64,000 bases of DNA, taken from NCBI RefSeq assembly GCF_037176765.1, contig NC_090024.1:154565278-154629277 (forward strand), given 5' to 3'. Below the pieces are notes generated by a model that was not told where the DNA came from, searched no databases, and worked only from the letters and a program-made list of their open reading frames with translations. This stretch comes from Anolis sagrei. Its lineage: Eukaryota; Chordata; Lepidosauria; Squamata; Anolidae. A program made the translations under genes and the position numbers. Shown piece by piece: positions 47,720 to 59,084 of this stretch. Numbering within the stretch: the first letter of the stretch is position 1; the number at the start of each line of letters is the position of its first letter.

Positions 47720-48460
47720 CCCTACACTTTAGAATTAATGCAGTTTGGCACCACTTTAACTGCCATGGCTCCATGCTATTGGATTTGTAGTTTGGTAAGG
47801 CCCCGGTATTCTTTGACATTCAAATACCATATAATACTATAACTCCCATGATTTACTATAACTCCCACGCTTACTTCTTGGGAGGAGAGCAATGTCCAAT
47901 CTCGATAAAATAGTAAAGAGTAGAGACATCAGACTGGCAACAAAGATCCGCCTAGTCAAAGCCATGGTATTCCCTGTAGTAACCTACGGATGTGAGAGCT
48001 GGACCTTAGGGAAGGCTGAGCGAAGGAAGATCGATGCTTTTGAGCTGTGGTGTTGGAGGAAAGTTCTGAGAGTGCCTTGGACTGCGAGAAGATCCAACCA
48101 GTCCATCCTCCAGGAAATAAAACCCGACAGCTCACTGGAGGGAAAGATACTAGAGACAAAGTTGAAGTACTTTGGCCACATCATGAGGAGACAGGAAAGC
48201 CTAGAGAAGACAGTTATGCTGGGGAAAGTGGAAGGCAAAAGGAAGAGGGGCCGACCAAGGGCAAGATGGATGGCATCCTTGAAGTGACTGGACTGACCTT
48301 GAGGGAGCTGGGGGTGGTAACGGCCAACAGGGAGCTCTGGCGTGGGCTGGTCCATGAGGTCACAAAGAGTCGGAGACGACTGAACGAATGAACAACAACA
48401 ACAAGCCATTGCAGTTAATATGTCAAACTGCATTAATTCTATAATGCAGATGCACCCTCA
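47720..48460. mobile_element. Palindromic MITE opened by a Bov-B insertion
   Basis: The left part (TAGAATTAATGCAGTTTGGC, CACTTTAACTGCCATGGCTC) and the right part (GCCATTGCAGTTAATATGTC, AAACTGCATTAATTCTATAA) flank the Bov-B fragment at 47880-48403. Bov-B is therefore younger than this MITE. Confidence 0.7.
47880..48403 (+). mobile_element. Bov-B (RTE) LINE 3' end, open frame
   Basis: Open from 47892 to 48287 and readable as the C-terminus of the Bov-B reverse transcriptase: MSNLDKIVKSRDIRLATKIR, VTYGCESWTLGKAERRKIDA, LRVPWTARRSNQSIL, KLKYFGHIMRR, KRGRPRARW. The 3' UTR ends GAGTCGGAGACGACTGAACG and (AAC)n. Bov-B is widespread in squamates and is the classic case of horizontal transfer to ruminants. 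The long open frame suggests a young, 5'-truncated copy. Confidence 0.92.
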
Positions 48461-49190
48461 CTGAGCATATGTGAACAACAAAACAGAGATAATTGGTGAA
48501 AGTAGATAAACTACATCACCAGATAATCTGGGCGTATTAAAATAATATAGATCTGTAATATTGCTAACAAAATGGAAATTGTGAGTAAATGGCTGGTGAA
48601 ATTTTAAATATCTTCCTTGAATGAAAATGTGGAAGAAACTTTCAATTGGTCTTTAGAAGGTTCAAAATGCCATTGTTTACTTCTGAAGAGATTACCTGAC
48701 TCAGTTGTTTCATTATACCTATCCATATAGTTAGCCTGAATGTGGGAACTCACTGAATTGTTCTTGTTCTCTCCCCCCCCCCCCCCTCTGGTTTGGTATA
48801 GGAGCCTATCCTTATTCTTTCCATGTTCTCTCTGCCTTGAGTACCAAATTTTCAATTAAAGAAGGAACACTCGGAAACACCCGATTTGTTAACAGAAATA
48901 TAACTGTATTTATTCTTAATTATTTCCTGAGTGCTCAAAGCACCTTGGTGATTGTAATGCTCACATCTTTCATTGAGCATTCTGAGGCACACTGTCCAAT
49001 GAATCTGTAGATGAGCCGAGATTTGAACCCAAAATTTAGCTCATTGTTTATGCACCGTGCACTATTTCCAGGATGTTGCATGTTGTATAAATTGTTTAGT
49101 TCACTACTCCTTGCTAGTTATAGTACCACACAATTTAATTCAAAATATGAAAACTGAACTGTTACTAATTCGGCCTTTTCTTTACGCCAG
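48460..49190. other. End of BCL10 intron 1
   Basis: No recognised repeat except a poly-C run near 48773-48786. It ends in the acceptor CTTTACGCCAG before exon 2. Confidence 0.5.
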
Positions 49191-49479
49191 GTTTTAGAAT
49201 GGTTACGAGACTACCTCTGTGACAAAATAATTGCAGACAGACACTTTGATTATCTGCGTTCAAGGAAGATACTCAGTAGAGAGGACACTGAAGAAATCTC
49301 CTGTCGACCCTCAAGTCGGAAGAAGGCTGGCAAGCTGTTGGATTACTTAGCTGAGCATCCAAAAGGACTTGATGCCTTGATAGGATCTATCAGGCGTGAA
49401 GGGACACAGAACTTCCTCCTAGAAAAGATAACGGATGCTGTTTTGAAAGCAAAAAATGAAAAACTAAAAAGCCTCAAAG
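49191..49479 (+). CDS. BCL10: BCL10 coding exon 2: CARD
   Basis: 289 nt, phase 0 in and phase 1 out, between CTTTACGCCAG and GTAACA. It encodes most of the CARD: VLEWLRDYLCDKIIADRHFD, YLRSRKILSREDTEEISCRP, SSRKKAGKLLDYLAEHPKGL, DALIGSIRREGTQNFLLEKI, then TDAVLKAKNEKLKSLK. The DTEEISCR, RKKAGKLLDYL and TQNFL segments are the most conserved parts of the family and form the helices that make the filament interfaces. No stop or indel is seen, so the domain looks functional. The stretch just after the last CARD helix (KNEKLKSLKG) corresponds to the region that binds MALT1 in mammals. Confidence 0.97.
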
Positions 49480-49924
49480 GTAACATTTGATAAATTAATT
49501 ATTTGTCTTATTTTATTTGTATTATTATAATATTATCATTTAAAATTCTTGTGGAACTCATTACCAGATCTTGTTGATGATCCCATAAATCTGAGATGGA
49601 TGAACAATGGCCATGTTAATTGTTAGGTGGCATGTGGCTTCTTTGGATTCACATTTACACAAGCAAGCAAGCATTCCTTCTCTCTCTAACACATGTGCAA
49701 TGTGAATACTCCCATCGCTTTCGGCCTCTGGTCCACTGGCACTCTTGGATTAGCACCAGAAAAGCACTTTGTCATGCTAATGAGTGCAGAGAGGGAACAT
49801 GGCGCATGTTGGCTGCAGAATCATGTTGAACAGGCTCTCTTTTACAGAGAGGCCCCAATGTGTAGGGTGTATTGGACAAGGAAGGTAAAGCCAGTGACTC
49901 GCAAGATGATATTGTGACATGTAA

Positions 49925-50085
49925 TAGTAATAATAATAATCTTTATTTATAGCCCACCACCATCTACCATAGGTACTTGGGGTGGCTTACAGATATCACA
50001 CAATAATGCCATAGAGTATGTAAAATACAATATATCAACATTAAAAGCAATAACACATTTAAAACCAGACATATATAATAATAAC
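49925..50085 (-). mobile_element. L2-type LINE tail in BCL10 intron 2
   Basis: (AAT)n then CTTTATTTATAGCCCACCAC and TACTTGGGGTGGCTTACAG: a minus-strand L2-type 3' UTR. Confidence 0.75.
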
Positions 50086-50470
50086 AACAACAACAACACT
50101 TTATATTCCGCCCTTCTCATCCCGAATGGGGACTCAGGACGGATCACAAGTACACATACTTGGCATTCAATGCCACTTGTATAGACAGTACACAGTACAC
50201 AGACAGAACAGAAGGAGGTTTTTGTGTCGTGCCACAGGGGATGCTGTCGTTACATCCTCTATGACGAAGAGCTGACAGGACTTCCTCATTCCAGCATTTT
50301 CTTATCTTTTTCTTTATGGCATTGTAAAACATCGCACCCGCTTTTTAGCGGTACCTGATTTCTCTAATTACAGCTAAAGCTGTTTTCGAACTGCTTAAGT
50401 ATACAGTGGGCAGTGCCCACGTCAACCCGGGGTTCAAACTTGCAACCTTTCAGTTCAGTTGATAGATCTT
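50085..50470 (-). mobile_element. Long tRNA-headed SINE in BCL10 intron 2
   Basis: Left end TTTATATTCCGCCCTTCTCA, middle CACAGGGGATGCTGTCGTTA, right end GGGGTTCAAACTTGCAACCT (B-box on the minus strand). Same family as 34045-34796, here uninterrupted. Confidence 0.7.
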
Positions 50471-50549
50471 ATTGTTGCTGATGATTTACCAGCTGTAGTG
50501 GCCATTGATCAAAAGTTCATACAATCAATTTAGCCTTCCCTGGCTAAAG

Positions 50550-50850
50550 ATAGTAGTCCGGCTGCTATCTTAAACATTATCAAAGGTCTGCTGAAAGAGC
50601 CAAGTTTTTAGCTCTTTCCAAAATTGCTGTAGTGTAGGGGCTTGCCTAAGTTCCCTGGGTAGAGTGTTCCAGAGCCAGGGGGCCACCACCAAAAAGGCCC
50701 TCTCTCTCATCCCCATCAACTGCACTTGAGATGGAGGCAGAACCAAGAGGAGAACAGATCTTAGAGCTTGCACCGGTTCATAAGGGGAGATACGATCATG
50801 AAGATAGGTTGGACTTGAACTTGTAGGACTTTTATGAGCATACTACTTGG
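50550..50850 (-). mobile_element. L2-type LINE ORF fragment
   Basis: The minus strand reads RERAFLVVAPWLWNTLPREL then ELKTWLFQQTFDN, the conserved end of the L2 ORF. It lies just upstream of BCL10 exon 3. Confidence 0.8.
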
Positions 50851-50880
50851 TACAAATAATCTGATTTGTGTTTATTACAG

Positions 50881-51242
50881 GACTGAGCTGTAGCAGTTGC
50901 ATGGTTGCTGTATATGAACAAACCAACAATCTCTCCAGGTCTCAGTCGCATGACTCAAATGTGTTTGAAAGCCGAAAAGACCGAGAAACAACCTACCTTC
51001 CTCAAGGAGAGTATAATACAGCTGCGTTCGTATCTGCTGCTTCACTTTGTTCAATGAATTTTCCCATTACAGAAGTTGGAAATACGGAAAGCTCAGTTTT
51101 CTCAGCCACTCTTCCTGGACCTGGGGATTCTGGAGGTCCTCCCCTTCCGCCTCAAATGCAGAATGAACAAGAGGAAACGTGCCCCACTTCCAGTGACAAT
51201 CCCTTCCTGCCTTTAAGATCCCGCTCACTTCTGCCACAGTGA
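50881..51242 (+). CDS. BCL10: BCL10 coding exon 3: Ser/Thr-rich tail
   Basis: Starts after TTTATTACAG in phase 1 and ends with TGA at 51240-51242, giving 120 residues plus the split Gly codon. It opens GLSCSSCMVAVYEQTNNLSR and ends PLRSRSLLPQ. Human landmarks are kept in order: GLKCSSC, NNLSRSNSD, the VGNTESSVFSATLPGPGDSG PPLPP block and the terminal LPLRSR. The region is Ser/Thr/Pro-rich and probably disordered; in mammals it carries phosphorylation sites controlling BCL10 turnover. Divergence from human is far greater than in the CARD, as is usual for the gene. The final residues differ (SLLPQ against TVSRQ). Confidence 0.96.
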
Positions 51243-53185
51243 ACTTATTTCTTGCGTAATACTACACCAGGTGCCTTATATGCTGCTGCAGAAAAGGGGG
51301 GGGGGGAATCTAAATTTGTAAAGCCATGGTTCGAATTCACTCAGTACAGTAAGACCTTCAAAACAGTGAAACCCACGTCTGCGGGACGTATTCTGTGAAC
51401 AACAGTCTCTAAGAATTTGCTAGGTCCGCCAAGCAGTTCTATAGTATGGTTCCCAAAAAGCTAACAGTCATGATGGAGGACCTGGCAAATACCTTGCTAG
51501 GATTCAGATCCTCCAGAGCAACTCCGTAGTAGGATGGGACCAGAAGTCAGGTTATTTTATAGGTGATTGATTGTATCCACACTTTCAGACAACTGCAGTC
51601 CTCCTGGAAACATTTCCCCACAGACACAGGAGATATGTTTCCCGACAGAAATATGTTTCACCTGGAAACATATCCCCTGTATCTATGTGTTTTTTAAAAA
51701 CTAAAATGTTGTGTTTTCTGTCATTATTTACTTTGACCACTTATTACGTTGCTTTCATTGATTTCATTCACAGTACCACCCTATACTTTGTGCAGAAAGT
51801 GAATATAGGATTATGGCCTGAAAGGCTTTTAAGGCGGTCCTTTGCGTTTTCCTCCTTTCCCCAGATAGTGGAAAAGATGAAATTCAACAGGACCTTTAAA
51901 AGGAGGTAGGGTTACAGATTATGTTTAAAGGTGTATTATCAGTATAATGTTCATTTTGAACATTGTTATACTTTGTTTGACTAGTAATTGTGTGTTTATA
52001 TGCCTTCAAGTATATATATATGCCTTCACGTGGAGCCCCCGGTGGTGCAGTGGGTTAAAGTGCTGAGCTTGTTGACTGAAAGGTCGCAGGTTCGAATCCG
52101 GGGAGCAGCGTGAACTTCCGCTGTCAGCCCCAGCTTCTGCCAACCTAGCAGTTTGAAAACATGCAAATGTGAGTAGATTAATAGGTACCGCTCCATGGGA
52201 AGGAACGGCACTCCATTCAGTCATGGTGGCCACATGACCTTGGAAGTGTTTATGGACAACACCGGCTCTTTGGTTTAGAAATGGAGATGAGCACCACACC
52301 CCAGAGTCAGACACGACTGGACTTAATGTCAGGGGAAAACCTTTACTATGCTTTCAAGTGGCCTGTTGACTTATCATGACTGCATACATTGCATAAGGTT
52401 TTTTTTAGGCAAGGAATTCTCAACCTTGTATTGCCATGGTGTGGGTAAGGGCAGCAATATTTCTTAGTAATCTCTCATAAGGTATCTCCTTGAACTGGTG
52501 TATAATCATCTGACTAAAAAAATCCTTTATTTCTTCATTTGTAAAGTTCTTACTTGGAATCAGATTCAGCCTTCTGCTTACTTGTTTTACTTAAACTTTA
52601 AAGGAGTTAAAGTTAAGTAGCTTTGGAAATTGAAAAGTCTTCACTTTTCAAAACAAAGTTGGAGAGACTTTCTGTCATGTAGCCACAAGGAGGACAAGTT
52701 TATCTCAAATTGCTAATCTCATAGCTAAATGACAAAAAAAAGTTGACATGGAAAATGTATGTTGGGAAGCAATGATAGTTATTTTGTAAAATGCATGTGT
52801 GAAGTCTTCTGAATTTGCCTGTTTCATAACTTCATTTTTTATTGTCTGGTTTTTGTTTTTAAAGTGTATCAATAGATTTATGTGGACTCATCAGACTTTG
52901 TCAAAATAGGAAACTTTTAAATGTCAGAAGTATTTAAAAATATTATTGGGGCATTTTTAAAATAGTCTTCTGGTTTTTACTTTTTCTTTACAAATCTTTT
53001 GGTATAGTTACTACATGTCCACTTTGTGGACCTTAGGGGAAGCAGTGCCTTTTGTAATTTGAAATTAAGATTGTTTCAAGATAATCTCTGAGATTGTTGA
53101 TACCAAGAAACATATGATGTTTGTGTCTTTGTAATTTTTTAAACCAGCTTTTGGATTAAAACGTGAATTAAATTACTAAGTGTCG
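51243..53185 (+). other. BCL10: Probable BCL10 3' UTR
   Basis: An AT-rich, repeat-poor stretch after the stop, apart from one SINE at 52034-52346. ATTAAA signals lie at about 53154 and 53167 (GGATTAAAACGTGAATTAAA). The length of about 1.9 kb matches what I know of mammalian BCL10 3' UTRs. The exact end is inferred. Confidence 0.5.
52034..52346 (+). mobile_element. Sauria-type tRNA SINE in the BCL10 3' UTR
   Basis: Complete: AGCCCCCGGTGGTGCAGTGG head, B-box GGTTCGAATCCGG, and tail GACACGACTGGACTTAATGT CAGGGGAAAACC. Flanked by ATGCCTTCACGTGG/ATGCTTTCAAGTGG. It lies in the sense direction inside the probable 3' UTR. It is close to the apparent family consensus, so relatively young. Confidence 0.9.
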
Positions 53186-53625
53186 TTACACTAACTGATC
53201 TATCCTATGCGTGTTTGGTATCGAGTACCTTTAAGTCATTTCCATCTTATGATGACCTTAAGGTGAACCTATCATGAGAATGTGAAGCTCACCCAAGGTT
53301 GCTCAATGGGTTTTCATGGCCGAGTGTGGATTTTAACTTTGTTCTTCAGAGTCGTAGGCCGCATCTACACTGACCATTTAATGTAGCTTCAAATCAGTAT
53401 TGAAGAAAGTGGTTTTGCTGTGCAGATCCAGTTTGAGGCCCAGATGACGATTACACAAACCACAGAGCACTGGTGTACATTGAGGCCTTACTTTTGCATA
53501 GTTCCATGGGAGTTTGTTGCCTGGCTGCCAGTTTGAAGCTAACTAAATGGCATTAAATGGTCCGTGTAGATGGGGCCATAGTCCAATGCCCAAACCAATA
53601 CACCATGCTGGCTTTCATTATACAT

Positions 53626-53759
53626 CAGGCATGGGCAAACTTCAGCCCTCCAGGTGTTTTGGACTTCAACTCCCACAATTCCTAACAGCCTACCAGCTGT
53701 TAGGAATTGTGGGAGTTGAAGTCCAAAACACCTGGAGGGCTGAAGTTTGCCCATGCTTG
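53626..53759. mobile_element. hAT hairpin MITE with perfect 60-bp arms
   Basis: Arms 53629-53688 and 53697-53756 are exact reverse complements over 60 bp around an 8-bp loop (CCTACCAG). Ends are CAGGCATGGGC and GCCCATGCTTG. The 8-bp duplication is TTATACAT/CTATACAT (53618-53625, 53760-53767). A decayed relative lies at 13394-13484. Confidence 0.9.
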
Positions 53760-53767
53760 CTATACAT

Positions 53768-54832
53768 GCTCAGAAGTAAATCACACTTGAGTTCAGTACA
53801 GCTGATTCTCAGCTGAGTATTTTAGAACAATTTGACATAAGAATGGGAAAATTATACATATGATGTTATTCACTTTCTTAGAACACTTTAGAACACTGTC
53901 TTAAATTCAATTTGTTGTAGATTTTGTTCAGTTTTTGAGACACTGTGCCTGTTTTATACCTTACCTTACTCATAAATTCATGTTGCTGCTATTCTTCATG
54001 TGATAACCCACTGTACATGTTGGTAAATTATAAACAAAACTTAGACTTACACAACTGTGAAACCATGAGTCTTCAGAAGGTGGTTATTTTTTCCTGAAAT
54101 GCTCAATGACTTCCTAAGGAAGTCATTAAGCAAGTCATAACAATATATCAGGGATTTTTCTCTTACCATATGCTTGACCTAGTGGCCCAAAGTTTCCTGT
54201 GTGAACATTCTAGATGTAACTACTTGAATAGCATTTCTGCTACAGTATAAATTGGTGGTTACAAATCCTACTGTATGAAATGAAAGGCTTTGAGAGGGAT
54301 GATAAAAAAGCTGTATGAAAGAGCAGAAGTAGTAGTTGGATAAAATGGTAACGTGAATGGTGGAATTGCAACATTTACCAGTAACAAGAAACAACTTGCA
54401 GCAGAGATGAAGTAAGATGAGTTGAGTCAAGGGGCATTGTGAAATCTCATTCTTAGAAGTTCTGAGTAGCCACTTTAGCAAGGATTTATGGCGATACAAT
54501 TTCTATGTTTATTAAGTAGCATCCCATCTTAGTTACTAATTAATTGGTGCTCTCTATTAGGCCATCATTCCTCTAAAGAGCTCATGCTGTGCTCATTTTA
54601 TCTTCTCAGCAGTGGTCTTGATAATGAACATGTGAGTCTGTTGATGAAGGAACAAAGTGTTTCAGTATTTAATAAAGGCTAACCAGTTTATTGTACTACT
54701 TGTAAAAATACCTAGCCTTTCTTGGATTAGAAACACAATAATTCCACTTTTTTCTTGGTACTCCTGCCCTCCACTGCTATCAGTCCTTATCATATTCCAG
54801 TTTATCGAAATCTAGACTGCACTTGCATATTA
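53768..54832. other. BCL10-C1orf52 intergenic sequence
   Basis: No gene or repeat recognised. An AATAAA at about 54671 is a possible but weaker alternative BCL10 poly-A signal. Confidence 0.4.
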
Positions 54833-55161
54833 CAGTAGAGACTTGCTTATCCAACATATATGGGCCAGCAGAACGTTGTATAAACAAAAATGTTGGATAA
54901 TGAGAGATTAAGGAAAAGCCTATTAAACATAAGATTATGTTATGATTTTACAAATTAAGCACCAAAACATTATGTTTTAAAACAAATCAACAGAAAAAGC
55001 TATTCAATACATGGTAACATATAGTAATTACTGTATTTACAAATTTAGCACCAAAACATCACAATGTTTTGACACAGCTGTGGATCCGGGCAGGAGGCAG
55101 ACTGCGTTGGATAATAGAGAAATGTTGGATGAGTGAAGGTTGGATAAGCGAGACTCTACTG
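54833..55161. mobile_element. Tc1/mariner-superfamily (Tigger/pogo-like) MITE
   Basis: Ends CAGTAGAGACTTGCTTATCC and GGATAAGCGAGACTCTACTG, flanked by TA on both sides (54831-54832, 55162-55163). About 330 bp, non-coding. The left terminal repeat has two mismatches to the right. Confidence 0.85.
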
Positions 55162-55287
55162 TATATAAAAATTTACTTTTCATGCAAATAACATGAAAGG
55201 AGTAACCAGGCTCTCCCCAGATAGTTTTCCATTTGTGTATCCCTGTATAGTAGAAGCGGGGGTGGACTGGATGATGGTGATGATTAT

Positions 55288-55288
55288 G

Positions 55289-55339
<51 letters not shown>

Positions 55340-55790
55340 CATTCATTTCTATCCCACCACCATCTCCCAGAGGGACTCGGGTGGTCAAAGAACACTCAAG
55401 GTGTGACATGCAAAATACAACAAGTGCAAAACAAAACATAGACAATAAATAGTCAACATCATAAATTCACAGTACCCACTGGTAAAAATAATAAAATACA
55501 GCAATTGCTGTGGATAAAACAGCAGTATTCGATCTCAGAATTGTAAAGTGCAGATAAAGAATCTACAGGTCCTCATATGTATTATTAGAGAGTCTAAATA
55601 AAGGCTTGTTGGAAAAACAAGGGTTTAATTGTGTGCAGAAGATTTGGTGGCTGGGGGATAGACCTTGGGGTCTACTCTGTAATTCTAGACACAAAGCTGC
55701 TCTACAGATAAGAAGTAAACAATTGAAGCTGCATGCAATACAGATACAGTTTGGGATCCTGCTTCAGAATTAACATGCACAAAATTTACA
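55288..55790 (-). mobile_element. L2-type LINE tail with (AAT)n microsatellite
   Basis: A pure (AAT)n run at about 55290-55336 is followed by the minus-strand L2-type 3' UTR (TCTATCCCACCACCATCTCC, CAGAGGGACTCGGGTGG). The microsatellite is the expanded LINE tail. Open frames of poly-Tyr/Ile through it are artefacts. Confidence 0.75.
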
Positions 55791-56275
55791 ACAGAGGCTG
55801 GGCTTTAGCATAGCAGGTTACACCGCCAGCTGCAGAAAATCTTGCTGATTGAAAGATCGACAGTTCAAGTCCGGGGTGGGGTGAGCTCCCAACTGTCAGC
55901 CCAGCTTCTGCTCACCTAGCAGATAGAAAACAGAAATGTGAGTAGATAAATAGGTACCGCTTTGGCGGGGAGGTAATAAAAGGCACCCATGCAGACATGC
56001 CGGCAATTTGATCGAGAGAGCGTCTAAAGACAATAAAACTCCTCGGGGTATAAGATGGAGCAACAGCACCCTCCTGTGCCCAGAGTCAAGCACAGCCTCC
56101 AGATGCCTGGGATGGAAAAGATGGGAAGCCTTTACTTCTGTTTATGTAAAGTCTGTCTGTCTTTGTTAATTGTATAATGGCATTGAATGTTTAGTATATA
56201 TATGTACTGTGATCTGCCCTGAGTCCCCTCGGAGAGATAGGGTGAAATATAAACACAATATGTTATTATTAAGCC
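55790..56275 (+). mobile_element. tRNA-headed SINE with L2-type tail (MIR-like)
   Basis: Head CTGGGCTTTAGCATAGCAGG and B-box-like GACAGTTCAAGTCCGGGG. The tail is TACTGTGATCTGCCCTGAGT CCCCTCGG, then ATAGGGTGAAATATAAACAC. Same design as 32508-32995. Confidence 0.65.
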
Positions 56276-56771
56276 AAATCCAAGACAGATGCAAACATCC
56301 ATTTTGGACCAGAGAAATTCCTCAGCCTCCATCCTATTTAGTATGGAATATGCAAGCAAAATATAGCTGGAACAGACTATTCCAGAGCTGGAATTTTAGT
56401 TTTCAAACAGAAAGTTGCAGCAAGGTATATGGAGCAATCAACAAAAACAATTCTAATTGTACCTTTATTATATTTATATAATATATAGAAATAAAATACA
56501 GAAAATATCAGGCTATTTTAAAAAAATAGCCTGATATGTATGTATACCAAAGAACAACTATAGCAAAATTTAATAAAACCAAATTAATAATGAAACTTCC
56601 ACTTATGGTATAAAAGGCAGAATACCACCCCCCCCCCCAAAAAACCCCCCCAAATATGGTCCGTACAGTGTCCATATAGATCAACCAATACGGATTTGCA
56701 AAATAAATGAGTGAAATAATACATATCAAGAACACTCCATAAATCACTATTAGTAGAGTCTCAATATGCCT

Positions 56772-56930
56772 AAGGTAAAAGTAAAGGTTTTCCCCTGACA
56801 TTAAATCCAGTGATGTCCGACTCTGGGGGTTGGTGCTCATCTCAATTTCATGCCGCTCCCTAGATTTGAACCTATGACCTTTCGGTCAACAAGCTCAGCA
56901 TTTTAATCCACTGCACCACCAGGATCTCCA
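56772..56930 (-). mobile_element. Sauria-type SINE, internally deleted
   Basis: TTTTCCCCTGACATTAAATC through TCTGGGGGTTGGTGCTCATC joins directly to the head region (GATTTGAACCTATGACCTTT through CACTGCACCACCAGGATCTC). About 150 bp of the middle is missing. Confidence 0.8.
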
Positions 56931-57950
56931 TCTGATCTTGAAAGCTAAACAGGGCCAGCTCTAATTAGTAGTTTGGTGGGAGATCACTAACAAATACAAG
57001 GTACTGTAGGCTATATTTCAGAGGAAGGAGCTGGCAAAACGATCTCTGAGTCTTCTTTGCCTAACAAAAATCCTATGAAATCCATAAGTTGCCATGTGAC
57101 TTGAAGACATACATACACAATTACTTAACAGTGACTACACTCAGGATGGTAACCACTTTCTGTCTGTGAAATAGAATCAATCACAAGTGAGCTTTCTTGT
57201 AAGAATGCCTGAGTAATTCTAGAAATCCTTTGCATGTTCAACATTTTTCAGTATAAGAATATTAATTAAACAATCAAATAATGCTCCTTCAGAGTTGTGT
57301 GCTAAAAGGAAAGTGATTGAGGAAGTGAAAGTGGGGAGGCATTGTGAAAGTGAATAGGAAGGCAGTCACATTTTTTGTTTCTAGTAATTCAGTTGCTTGG
57401 CACTATCTTCTAATTCAGTGCTGCAGGTATTTTATTCTTAAACATTGGGTGTAATCCAGTTTAAGACAGTAGTACTAGTATGGTATTCCTTTCTGAACAC
57501 TTGTTACTTCATTATATTTTATTATCATTGCTTGGGATATCAGTAAAATGATTGTCTTGTAGCCTGCTGAAAAGCTGCGAGATGCAGTTTCCCAGTTGGA
57601 AAAGTGATATTATTTTAACAATTTCAGCACACAGGCAAACCTTAAACCAGTTCTCAAACTTTTAAAAACCGAGGGCCAGTTCATGGTCCCTCAGACTGTT
57701 GGGCGGGGGAGATTATGGTTTGAAAAAAACAGACAAATTCCTATGCACACTGCACATATCTTATTTGGTGTGCAAAAAAGAGCAAGAAATAATAATACAC
57801 TATTTAACATAAAGAACAATTTTAACCAACATTAACTTAGCAGTATTTCAATGGGAATGTGGGCCTACTTTTGCCTAATGAGAGTGTTAAGTTAATCAGA
57901 ATTGTTGTTGTGTGCCTTCATGTGCCTTGTTGTGTGACATTCATTGAAAT
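56931..57950. other. Intergenic sequence, no gene recognised
   Basis: Nothing assignable beyond AT-rich DNA. Confidence 0.4.
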
Positions 57951-57954
57951 GTAC

Positions 57955-58395
57955 TTTTATTATGCTTATTAATAATAGTAATACCCCCAGCAACAACAAG
58001 GGTCTCCCTCTGGGCAGCTAAACAAGGAAATCCCAACTGGATGGTCCTCCGCGAGGGTCTTCCTCCAGGGGCAAACCAAGAATGGGCAACTTGGAAGTCC
58101 CTAAACAGACTCAGAAGTGGAGTGGGCAGAACAAAAGACAGCTGGCAAAATGGCACTACCTAAAAGAATCCCGCACCTTGTGTTACTGTGGAGCAGAACA
58201 GAAAATTCCCCATCTGTATGCTTGTCCACTGTGCCCTGGCTCATATACAGAGGAAGAATTGTTGGAGGCTACAGACAATGCCGTTGCCCGTTTTTTGTCA
58301 AAAGATATTTAGCTGCCTTCTTCTATTTTTATCAGTTTTATACTAATTTATGCAATGCTTTTGATACAAAATAAAAATAAATAAATAAATAATGC
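57955..58395 (+). mobile_element. C-terminal fragment of a non-LTR LINE (clade uncertain)
   Basis: The frame at 58082-58312 reads WHYLKESRTLCYCGAEQK then IPHLYACPLCPGSYTEEEL, a C-x-C-x(8)-H-x(4)-C knuckle like those ending several non-LTR LINE ORFs. Downstream is an (AAAT)n tail. It is not the L2, CR1 or Bov-B C-terminus seen elsewhere. The clade cannot be named from this fragment. Confidence 0.5.
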
Positions 58396-58439
58396 TTATT
58401 ATGTTTTAATGTTTAACTTATGTTTTAACTGATGTGGTA

Positions 58440-59030
58440 TGTTTTAAGGCACCTTATCTATCTGAACACATCTCTTCCTATGAACCTTCTAGACATTTAA
58501 GATCGTCCGGGGAGGCCCTGCTCTTGATCCTTCCTGCCTCACAGGCACATTTGGCAGGGACGAGGGACAGGGCCTTCTCAGTGGTGGCCCCTTGGCTGTG
58601 GAAATCCCTGGCCAGGATAGTAGATCGGCACCCTCCCTCCTGACTTTTCGGAAAAGAGTGAAAACACGGCTCTTTGCGCAGGCATTTGAAAATTCAGGGT
58701 GATCAAATAAACATAACTGGAATACGAAAACAGAACAGCTAAAGACGATGTAAACGGATGAGGAATTGGATTGGAAAACACTATTTTTAATAGACTTTTA
58801 TAGCTTTTTATAGTTTGTATGGTTTTTATATGTATTAGGATGTAATTTAATTGTTTTAACCGACATATGTATGTTTATATATACGGCATCTAATTGTTGC
58901 CGGTCTGTACACCGTCCTAAGTCACCTTCGGGCTGGGATAAAAATAATGTAAATAAATAAATAAATGCAAGTGTGATTGTAAGTCTTGAGCCCTCCTCGG
59001 TGGGATATAAATAAGGCAAATAAATAAATA
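58440..59030 (+). mobile_element. L2-type LINE 3' end, plus a second short tail
   Basis: The degraded ORF end (PYLSEHISSYEPSRHLRSSG, RDRAFSVVAPWLWKSL) runs into a 3' UTR, TACACCGTCCTAAGTCACCT TCGGGCTGG, and an (AAAT)n tail at about 58965. A second L2-type tail (CTTGAGCCCTCCTCGGTGGG) abuts it. Confidence 0.8.
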
Positions 59031-59084
59031 GGTTGGGATTTCTGGGAGCTATAGGCCAGAACACCTGGGGACCCACAGGTTAAG

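Noticed and set aside
55037-55441. Poly-Tyr and poly-Ile open frames
   Set aside because: They are readings of an (AAT)n microsatellite in three frames.
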